Translations under genes and position numbers: made by a program | In this document: positions 1 through 5,596 of the stretch, one piece after another | How positions within the stretch are numbered: position 1 is the first letter of the stretch | Layout: the number at the start of each line of letters is the position of its first letter | The notes under the pieces: model-generated | The model's database searches: none | Seen by the model: the letters and a program-made list of their open reading frames with translations, nothing else | What the model was told of the DNA's origin: nothing | Assembly: GCA_964470285.1 (NCBI GenBank) | Contig: CAYYBZ010000095.1 | Location: 1 to 6,606 of the forward strand | Source of the DNA: CAYYBZ01 sp964470285 [NCBI: uncultured Oligoflexia bacterium] | GTDB taxonomy: Bacteria; Bdellovibrionota_G; CAYYBZ01 | Direction: 5' to 3' | Length of the DNA stretch: 6,606 nucleotides

Positions 1-1322
1 GCTGCCGACATCTGCATGGCTCCGCCGGCAACCTTTCCTGCGGATTCATAAGGAAGTTTGGTCAACTTTAATACTCCGTCCTTGCTTACGGCTCCGGGTA
101 TAACTCCGAAAGAACCCATCTCGGTCTGAAAGGCAAGTGCCGGAGTCGGGTTCATCCCCTGAGCGACATCGTCAATTTTCTTAACGGTATTTTTTGCAAT
201 TTTAATTGTAGCATCCGCCCCCAATTCACCGATTTTCTGCATTCCCTTTAAGGTTCCCTTTGCCCCGTAAACCCATACAACAGTTTCGGTGCCTGCGACA
301 AAGAAATTGCCGAAATAATGTGCGGCCTTTTCTTTGTCCTTCTCTACGAAAGTATACTTGGATGTGTAGTACATGCATTCAGCAGTCTTCTTAATCGGGG
401 ACGGCACTACTTCAACAAAATTATCCTTTGCCCCGCTTAAATCGCCTTTTACAAGACAATCCACACCGTCTACCCCGTTCCCGGCTGCATCGCATAACGA
501 TTTACCGATGCCGTAGGCCATTTTACCGGCGCCTTTGCCGATTTCAACGACTACAAACACGGGTGTATAGTAGGGATTTTCTTCCCACTGATCTTCAATT
601 CCGCCCCATGCATGTTCGGCAAAGCCCTTTACACTGTTAAAAACGTTTTCAAGATTTTCACCTATAGCCTCACCCGTAAGCTCGAAAAAGTTTTTATTGG
701 CCTGATCGGAGGCCTTAAGTGTTTCGTTGTACAGGGCATAATCCTGAAGGGTCCAGTCTTTGCGCATTTCATTAAACATCTTTGCATAGTCTACTGTTTT
801 ATGTGTGTCGTAATATACTACGATGTTTTTTGTATCCGAAAAAGCTATATCCAACTTCGGTTCATCAGTATTGAAAATAAACTCTATTTCCAAAGCGTTT
901 TTAAAATCCTCTCCAAAATAATTTGAAACTGGGTAAAGGTTGATTTCCTGCAGAGGGCTATTTCCGTATTCGGAAGGATTATAATTCACGCTTAAGTTAT
1001 CCAGTTTTTCGTAATCTACGTTTGTAAATATTGTTATTCTGGTAATGGCGCGTTCAAAATCGATTCTGCCGACCGTAGTACCGCCGCTTATTATCAAGGC
1101 ACTTCCTGTTCTGCAGTCGCTGAATTGAAGATACGTTTGACTCTTTTTAAAAAGAAAATTATTAATAGCCCCCAAATCCAGCGTATACGAATTTGACATT
1201 AAATTGTCTTCTACTTTTATGGCACCTGAAGGGTCTCTTTGCCACTGAGCGGAAGTTGAAAACGGCCAAAGAAATGCCAGAAATATTAAGAAAGCTAATA
1301 TTTTTATTATTCTATTAGTCAT
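1..1322 (-). CDS. Secreted protein of unknown function, possible polymorphic-toxin-like N-terminal part (3' end outside window)
   Basis: The frame is open from the ATG at 1322 to the window edge, giving 440 residues with no stop; the C-terminus is missing. Residues 1-25 form a Sec signal peptide: basic TNRIIK, a hydrophobic core, then cleavage probably after FSTSA. Residues 26 to about 190 look beta-rich and soluble, and I recognise no family. From about 200 the character changes to helical, Gly/Ala-rich segments: a WGGIEDQWEENPYYTP stretch (239-254), a mildly hydrophobic Gly-rich part (255-280), a charged helix (330-340), then a Pro/Gly/Ala-rich end with Met-rich GGAMQMSA (433-440). This resembles the region ahead of the C-terminal effector in some secreted polymorphic toxins; that is inference from composition, with no motif to prove it. 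Four Cys (69, 276, 289, 315) could form disulfides outside the cytoplasm. No Shine-Dalgarno precedes the ATG; a TTG two codons upstream is no better. The start is chosen because it fits the signal peptide. Coding is certain, function is not. Confidence 0.85.
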   Translation of the reverse strand, partial: MTNRIIKILAFLIFLAFLWPFSTSAQWQRDPSGAIKVEDNLMSNSYTLDLGAINNFLFKKSQTYLQFSDCRTGSALIISGGTTVGRIDFERAITRITIFTNVDYEKLDNLSVNYNPSEYGNSPLQEINLYPVSNYFGEDFKNALEIEFIFNTDEPKLDIAFSDTKNIVVYYDTHKTVDYAKMFNEMRKDWTLQDYALYNETLKASDQANKNFFELTGEAIGENLENVFNSVKGFAEHAWGGIEDQWEENPYYTPVFVVVEIGKGAGKMAYGIGKSLCDAAGNGVDGVDCLVKGDLSGAKDNFVEVVPSPIKKTAECMYYTSKYTFVEKDKEKAAHYFGNFFVAGTETVVWVYGAKGTLKGMQKIGELGADATIKIAKNTVKKIDDVAQGMNPTPALAFQTEMGSFGVIPGAVSKDGVLKLTKLPYESAGKVAGGAMQMSA

Positions 1323-1397
1323 AAGCAAAACTATGATTATTAACATAAGCAAGTTTGATGCCACAATGGGGTCTGATTAAAGCTTAATAAATACAAT

Positions 1398-1426
1398 AAT
1401 ATAGAGAGTTTTGAATAACCGGACAA
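1398..1426 (-). promoter_or_regulatory. Putative sigma70-type promoter of the secreted protein gene
   Basis: On the minus strand TTGTCC (1426-1421) and TATATT (1403-1398) are separated by exactly 17 bp. They match the -35 consensus at 4 of 6 positions and the -10 consensus at 5 of 6. The start of transcription would fall near 1391, leaving a leader of about 69 nt before the ATG at 1322. This suggests the gene can be expressed separately from the lipoprotein gene upstream. AT-rich DNA produces such matches by chance, so confidence is moderate. Confidence 0.45.
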
Positions 1427-1433
1427 AGCGGAT

Positions 1434-1455
1434 ATAGGGACTTAAATATCCCTAT
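1434..1455. repeat. Inverted repeat ATAGGGA-N8-TCCCTAT, candidate operator or weak hairpin
   Basis: Two perfect 7-bp arms (1434-1440 and 1449-1455) surround an 8-bp centre. The repeat lies 24 bp past the lipoprotein stop and 7 bp upstream of the putative -35 box of the secreted protein gene, with its centre near -54 of the predicted start. That position suits an activator or regulator site. As a terminator for the leftward lipoprotein gene it is weak, because no T run follows it on the minus strand; a T-rich stretch follows only on the plus strand, where no gene precedes it. Confidence 0.4.
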
Positions 1456-1479
1456 TTTAATTTGAATTATTTATAGAGC

Positions 1480-2373
1480 TCACTGCATTTCGTAGGAGAG
1501 ATTTACCTTTCTTTCTTCGCTCTCGTGCTGAATGAGCATAAAGAAATCCAAAGTACCTTCACCGACAGAAACTATAAGCAGCGATAAAACTTCGTCGGAA
1601 TATAATTTTACTTCTTCTGAGTGATAAACATCCTTTTCCAGATATTTATCGTTAAGCAATTTTGTGAAATCTACACCTGACCGTTTTGCTTCCCTTATTA
1701 CCAGTTCCACTTCCTGACCGCCGTTGGTCCAGGTCTCGAATTCACTGTAATAACTGACTTTATCGTTATAAGAAGGGCTGCCTGATGACATCTTAATCTT
1801 CAAAGGAAGCAAAAGAATAATATCCGGACCGAAATCATATTTGTCCCTGTTAAGACTACCCCAGTCAATAAAACCTCTACCCTCAAATTCTGCGCAAGAT
1901 TCTTTGCCTGAGAATTTCTGTACAGAATAATCACCGGGCATTATATGAAGTTCTTTTTGCTCAACGGGAGGTTTGTTCAATTTTATTTTTACCTCCGCAC
2001 CGCCGCTTATCTTTTCTTCGCTTTTCGTGAAGGTTGTCGTTACACTCTTAAGAATATAAGTTCCGTCAGGAATATCTTTTATACTCAATCCGTGATCGGG
2101 AATATCCAAAGAAAAATCAGTATAAGTACCGCTGTCACCGGTTTGGTTTCCATCATTCATTTTATTCTTATCTTTATCGGATAAAGAATCATTGATAGAG
2201 CCACCGGAGGAATCCTGCTCAATTTCATTTAACTGATGCTGAGCCTCCGACATAAGCTGCTGAGCAGTATTAAGAAGCTCCTTCTTCTGCTTGGCATTTT
2301 CATTTTCAATACATGAAGATAAAAAGAAAAAAAACGTGACAAGCAATAATATCGGCCTCATTGTATTCTTCAT
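1480..2373 (-). CDS. Lipoprotein of unknown function
   Basis: This is a 297-residue protein starting at the ATG at 2373. Residues 1-21 form a lipoprotein signal: Lys2 and Arg6, a hydrophobic run with four Phe, then the lipobox L18-S-S-C21. Ile follows the Cys, not Asp, so by the E. coli rule it would go to the outer membrane. Residues 23-54 are a charged helix able to form a short coiled coil, 55-82 are a Ser/Asp/Gly/Asn-rich flexible linker, and 83-297 form a beta-rich domain that I do not recognise. A Pro-Asp-Gly turn within KDIPDGTYILKS (99-110) resembles carrier-type beta-sandwich repeats, but only weakly. An ATG at 2391 extends the frame by six codons; I prefer 2373 because the AGGAG at 2388-2384 would lie inside the longer version and is spaced 10 nt from 2373. 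The stop of the upstream deiminase gene lies 31 bp away, so the two are probably co-transcribed. Confidence 0.85.
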   Translation of the reverse strand: MKNTMRPILLLVTFFFFLSSCIENENAKQKKELLNTAQQLMSEAQHQLNEIEQDSSGGSINDSLSDKDKNKMNDGNQTGDSGTYTDFSLDIPDHGLSIKDIPDGTYILKSVTTTFTKSEEKISGGAEVKIKLNKPPVEQKELHIMPGDYSVQKFSGKESCAEFEGRGFIDWGSLNRDKYDFGPDIILLLPLKIKMSSGSPSYNDKVSYYSEFETWTNGGQEVELVIREAKRSGVDFTKLLNDKYLEKDVYHSEEVKLYSDEVLSLLIVSVGEGTLDFFMLIQHESEERKVNLSYEMQ

Positions 2374-2383
2374 TTTTTTGGTT

Positions 2384-2388
2384 CTCCT
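2384..2388 (-). promoter_or_regulatory. Ribosome binding site that decides the lipoprotein start
   Basis: The minus strand reads AGGAG here, 10 nt before the ATG at 2373. It overlaps codons 2-3 of the longer reading from 2391, which itself has only a GGA triplet directly before its ATG. The shorter start is therefore favoured. Confidence 0.6.
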
Positions 2389-2404
2389 CATTCCATATGT
2401 AAGT

Positions 2405-3727
2405 TTAAAAGGCCAACTCCATTGTCCTGCAATGGATCGAGCCCCGTTTAGAATCCAGGAAATTCTCGGTAAACGGAACGATTTTCTTACCTTTGAAAAG
2501 TTTTGTATAAACTTCCAAGCCTTTCAAATTAAACTTTTTAAGATCTTCCAGCTTAGTAGAAAGCATAATTTCCCTTTCATAGGCCATACTTTCACCGATG
2601 GATTTGTAATAGTGCCCCGGATATTGAGGGACATATACCGAACTCTCCGTTATAAGAACATTGGCAGAAGTTCTTGAATTTTCATGCCTGGGTGCTCTAT
2701 ATACCCTGTATCCGGCTTTAAGAAGGGTTTCCATATTCTTTTTTTCAAGTCCTCGTATTTTCCTGTAATCATCGTTCAATCCTGCTTTAGAATTCATGCT
2801 TAAAATAATTTTATCTCTTCCGGCGACTGTTATGATCATATCAATATGCTGAACATCGTGAGAATCTACTTCCAAAAATATTACGCTTTCACAACCGTAA
2901 ATTTCTTTCATCCTTTCAATAAATAATTCTTTACTTTCCTTTTTTTGCCTTTCTCCGTAATTATGCTTTACCGAATCTGCATCTGTAAAACAGTTTCCAA
3001 AACCGTCCGACAGGAGATTCACTCCCTCAAAAATGAAATCATCATGGCGCTCAAGGATTATTTCTTTTTCTGTCAGGAGGGAGGCAGCCTTATAGAAACT
3101 TTCAAGCACGACAGCTTCTCTTTGCGTATCAATATCGGTCATATTAAAGGGATATTCTGTTTCGAAAGGATAAGACGTCCTTCTGTTACCGAAGGATTTT
3201 AAAGAAGGAACAATAACTGATTTATAGCTGCCGTTAATTCTGTTTTTAAGAGTAATGGGTAAATAATCCCTGGGCCATATTCCGTATGATATTTCCGGTA
3301 TTTCTACGGGAATCAATATCCCGCTTTCAATATAGGATTTAAATTGGTCATCCAGGTAAAGCTCTTCCGACATATTTTGCGTAATTAGAAGTAAAATCTT
3401 ATCGTGATGCTCACCCCAGTGTACAAAAACAATACTTGCTCCTTCATATTGACCGGGAACCGAATAGACATTTTTTTTGGCAAATTTCTCCTGCATTTCC
3501 GATAAACGGGCATTCTCAGCAAGATACAGACCGCCGTCTTCATCAATACTTACCCTTTCCCAGATATTTTCAGCCGGAGAGGAGTACCACGATTTAGAGC
3601 TCATCTGGGAATGCGACACGCTGAAACCCGCAAAAAATGCAAAAATAAATCCCATTAGCAAAAGCAAAAATTTGCACGGTTGAAATATTCTTTTAATACA
3701 ATATGTTATTGTTAGTAATCTTTTCAT
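2405..3727 (-). CDS. Secreted agmatine deiminase / peptidyl-arginine deiminase family protein
   Basis: This is a 440-residue member of the PAD_porph family (Pfam PF04371), hydrolases that attack guanidino groups through a Cys thiolate to give citrulline-type products and ammonia, or related products. The core motifs appear in order: WPRD (151-154), EGVN (234-237, usually EGGN or EGGS), H294-I-D296 (family GHxD), an Asn in SANVLITESSVYVPQY (N356), and the catalytic Cys433 in GSIHCRTM close to the C-terminus, where the family has GGGxHCxTxQ. The core residues are present, so it is probably active. Residues 1 to about 40 form a Sec signal with a long basic n-region (K2, R3, K12, R13, K19), a hydrophobic core at 20-36, and probable cleavage near SVSHS-Q41. 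Classical agmatine deiminases are cytoplasmic, so a peptidyl or extracellular substrate is likelier, but this is inference. The start is the ATG at 3727; a TTG at 3763 extends the frame by 12 codons. Neither has a Shine-Dalgarno. A weak promoter candidate (TTCACT at 3781-3776, CATAAA at 3758-3753, 17 bp apart) lies upstream. Confidence 0.88.
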   Translation of the reverse strand: MKRLLTITYCIKRIFQPCKFLLLLMGFIFAFFAGFSVSHSQMSSKSWYSSPAENIWERVSIDEDGGLYLAENARLSEMQEKFAKKNVYSVPGQYEGASIVFVHWGEHHDKILLLITQNMSEELYLDDQFKSYIESGILIPVEIPEISYGIWPRDYLPITLKNRINGSYKSVIVPSLKSFGNRRTSYPFETEYPFNMTDIDTQREAVVLESFYKAASLLTEKEIILERHDDFIFEGVNLLSDGFGNCFTDADSVKHNYGERQKKESKELFIERMKEIYGCESVIFLEVDSHDVQHIDMIITVAGRDKIILSMNSKAGLNDDYRKIRGLEKKNMETLLKAGYRVYRAPRHENSRTSANVLITESSVYVPQYPGHYYKSIGESMAYEREIMLSTKLEDLKKFNLKGLEVYTKLFKGKKIVPFTENFLDSKRGSIHCRTMELAF

Positions 3728-3801
3728 TATAATTAATTGTTTATTTATGAATTTTATGAGCAATGTTTATGCCAAAGTGAATTATTTATGTACCCGCATA
3801 C

Positions 3802-3841
3802 AATTAAAAAAGGGGAGCAAGGTTGCTCCCCTTTTTTAATT
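3802..3841. terminator. Perfect 19-bp inverted repeat shaped like a bidirectional terminator
   Basis: Arms 3802-3820 and 3823-3841 are exact reverse complements around a central GG. The inner part is GGGGAGCAA paired with TTGCTCCCC, flanked by six A on the left and six T on the right, so either strand gives a GC-rich stem followed by U residues. It lies between the starts of two divergent genes, 75 bp upstream of the deiminase ATG and 95 bp upstream of the DUF4139 ATG, so it follows neither gene. It may insulate the two promoters, end a small transcript in the gap, or be left from a lost gene. Confidence 0.75.
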
Positions 3842-3862
3842 CGTTCAAGAACATTGAATCAC

Positions 3863-3891
3863 TTGATAAGATCTGTCTTTTCTTTTATTGT
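3863..3891 (+). promoter_or_regulatory. Possible sigma70-type promoter of the DUF4139 gene
   Basis: TTGATA (3863-3868) and TATTGT (3886-3891) are spaced by 17 bp. They match consensus at 5 of 6 and 4 of 6 positions. The pair lies just past the inverted repeat and about 45 bp before the ATG at 3936, so transcripts starting here would not pass through the hairpin. The region is AT-rich, so other boxes are possible. Confidence 0.35.
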
Positions 3892-3921
3892 TAATATCGC
3901 CTGTAAATTAATTTATTTAAT

Positions 3922-3930
3922 AAGGTGGTG
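3922..3930 (+). promoter_or_regulatory. Ribosome binding site of the DUF4139 gene
   Basis: AAGGTGGTG differs by one base from the ideal AAGGAGGTG and ends 5 nt before the ATG at 3936. It is the strongest ribosome binding site in the window and fixes this start. Confidence 0.75.
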
Positions 3931-3935
3931 TAATT

Positions 3936-5567
3936 ATGGATAAAAGTAACGGCAACACAATCCTTGAATCGAAGATTACCGCTGTAACCGTATACAGCGA
4001 TAGGGCAAGTGTAAGTAGAAATGCCAAAATTTCACTTCCGAAAGGCGAGCATAAACTGCTTTTTGACAGTTTACCCGATTCAATAGAACAGAACAGCATT
4101 CAGGTTAGCGGTAAGGGTGAAGCAATTTTAGGTGATATAAAGTTTAAAGAGGCCCATTATGCGCAGATCCCAGATAAAAAAGTAAAGGCAATGCATGATG
4201 AAAAGCAAAAACTTCAGGACAGGTTAAGAACAATTGACGATAAAATTGCGCAGGCCGGAAAAGAAAAAACTTTCATAGATAATATTGCCCTTAAACTTAC
4301 TCAAAAAGCTCAGAAAGAAGATACTACATCGGAACTTGACCCTGCAAAATGGAAAGAAATGGTATCTTTTTACCGCTCCAAAATCGAAAATATCGACAAG
4401 GAAATTCACGAGGCCGAAAAATCGAAAAGGGATATAAATAATGAAATAAAGAAGCTGACCAAAGAGATTCAAAAACTGGGTTCCGATCCGGCTATGGTAC
4501 GGGATCAGATAGAAGTATCAGTAGAAATGCAAAAAGAAGGTGATCTGATTCTGGATCTTTCCTATATTGTCTACGGTCCCAGCTGGTACCCCGTATATGA
4601 TTTACGGGTTCTTACCGACAGTAAAATGATGAATGTTTCCTATAACGCGCATGTAGTTCAGGGCACAGAGGAAGACTGGGATGAAGTTGCGGTTTCGCTA
4701 TCCACGGCCAAACCTCAAATAGGAGGTCAACAGCCGGAACTGTCACCATGGTATATCGATATTTATGTCACCAGGGCAGCAGCCTCAAGACCCGTAAGAA
4801 GAATACAGGAAAAGACCAAATCCGCCCCCATGTCACAAATGTATAAGGATGAACCTGAAATGGATAAAGTGCTGGCAGACGAGGCATACGATGATATGCC
4901 GGAAATGACCGCTCCGGAAGCTACCGTGGACACTAAAGCTACTTCAGTTGTTTTTGTTGTAAGCGGTAAAAACACTATAAAGAGCGATAATCAGGAGCAT
5001 AAGGTTACAATAATGAGAAACGAATTTGAAGCCGATTTTCGCTACTCGACGGTTCCCAAATTAAGTCAGTATGCCTATCTGAAAGCTAAAGTTAAGAACA
5101 AAACACAATTCCCGCTGTTGCCCGGCGAAAGCAACGTTTTTCTTGATAATAATTTTGTTGCAAATTCGTACATGAATCTTGTATCTCCCGATGAAGAATT
5201 CTGGACCTTCCTGGGTGTTGACGAGGGAATGAAGGTTGAGCATAAATTCTTAAAGAAATATCAGAAAACCGAAGGAGTAATAAGCAGGAAAAACGTAACG
5301 ATTTATGAATATCTTATTGAAATCACCAACAATAAAAAGACGGCCGAAGAACTGGTTGTCTGGGATCAGATACCGATATCAAATCATGAAGATATCGAGG
5401 TCGAGCTTATAAATCCTAAGTTTAAAGAAAATACCGATAAGCTAAAGAAAAATGAGTACAACTATCTTGAGTGGTTTTTCAAACCGGCTCCCGGCGATAA
5501 AATAAAAATACCTCTTAAATTTTCGGTCGAGTATCCAAGAGATAAATCTCTTTCAGGTTTGATCTAG
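3936..5567 (+). CDS. MuiA/DUF4139 family protein (mucoidy inhibitor A-like), probably cytoplasmic
   Basis: This complete 543-residue protein has the full family layout. Residues 12 to about 72 are the N-terminal DUF4140 domain, starting ESKITAVTVYSDRASVSR. Residues 80-185 form a long Lys/Glu-rich coiled coil. Residues 195-543 are the beta-rich DUF4139 domain, with YPVYDLRV (218-225), DW (247-248), LSTAKP (255-260), LLPGESNVF (394-402), WDQIPIS (476-482) and the terminal YPRDKSLSGL. An acidic, Met/Ala/Pro-rich stretch at about 283-336 looks disordered; family members commonly have a variable insert there. The family takes its name from a gene affecting alginate mucoidy in Azotobacter, but its molecular activity is not established. 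There is no signal peptide or membrane segment, and the N-terminus MDKSNGNTI is polar, so it should stay in the cytoplasm; some relatives carry a signal. A terminator is not visible after the TAG, and the next gene begins 29 bp on, so the two are probably co-transcribed. Confidence 0.9.
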   Translation: MDKSNGNTILESKITAVTVYSDRASVSRNAKISLPKGEHKLLFDSLPDSIEQNSIQVSGKGEAILGDIKFKEAHYAQIPDKKVKAMHDEKQKLQDRLRTIDDKIAQAGKEKTFIDNIALKLTQKAQKEDTTSELDPAKWKEMVSFYRSKIENIDKEIHEAEKSKRDINNEIKKLTKEIQKLGSDPAMVRDQIEVSVEMQKEGDLILDLSYIVYGPSWYPVYDLRVLTDSKMMNVSYNAHVVQGTEEDWDEVAVSLSTAKPQIGGQQPELSPWYIDIYVTRAAASRPVRRIQEKTKSAPMSQMYKDEPEMDKVLADEAYDDMPEMTAPEATVDTKATSVVFVVSGKNTIKSDNQEHKVTIMRNEFEADFRYSTVPKLSQYAYLKAKVKNKTQFPLLPGESNVFLDNNFVANSYMNLVSPDEEFWTFLGVDEGMKVEHKFLKKYQKTEGVISRKNVTIYEYLIEITNNKKTAEELVVWDQIPISNHEDIEVELINPKFKENTDKLKKNEYNYLEWFFKPAPGDKIKIPLKFSVEYPRDKSLSGLI

Positions 5568-5596
5568 TTATTTCTTATAACCGGGATAACAACTCA

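Noticed and set aside
428-926. Two rightward open frames (428-640 and 612-926)
   Set aside because: They lie wholly inside the long leftward secreted-protein frame, which has a signal peptide and normal codon use. Their products are Arg/Leu-rich or low-complexity, with no domain or ribosome binding site.
1434-1455. Intrinsic terminator for the lipoprotein gene
   Set aside because: The stem is only 7 bp and A/T-rich at its outer end, and on the minus strand it is followed by ATCCGC, not by a T run. A regulatory site is the better reading.
1945-2677. Rightward open frames opposite the lipoprotein and deiminase genes (1945-2184, 2291-2677)
   Set aside because: They are antisense to well-supported genes. 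The Phe/Lys-rich translations mirror the opposite strand, and no start signal is present.
3728-3763. TTG start at 3763 for the deiminase gene
   Set aside because: It adds 12 residues ahead of an already long signal peptide and has no ribosome binding site. The ATG at 3727 gives a normal basic n-region.
3737-3943. Rightward frame of 68 codons across the divergent gap
   Set aside because: It runs through the perfect hairpin and overlaps the start of the DUF4139 gene. It has no ribosome binding site and its product is unremarkable.
5568-5596. Imperfect repeats of GTTAT and ATAAC between the last two genes
   Set aside because: They are short, AT-rich and without a T run, so they do not support a terminator or operator.
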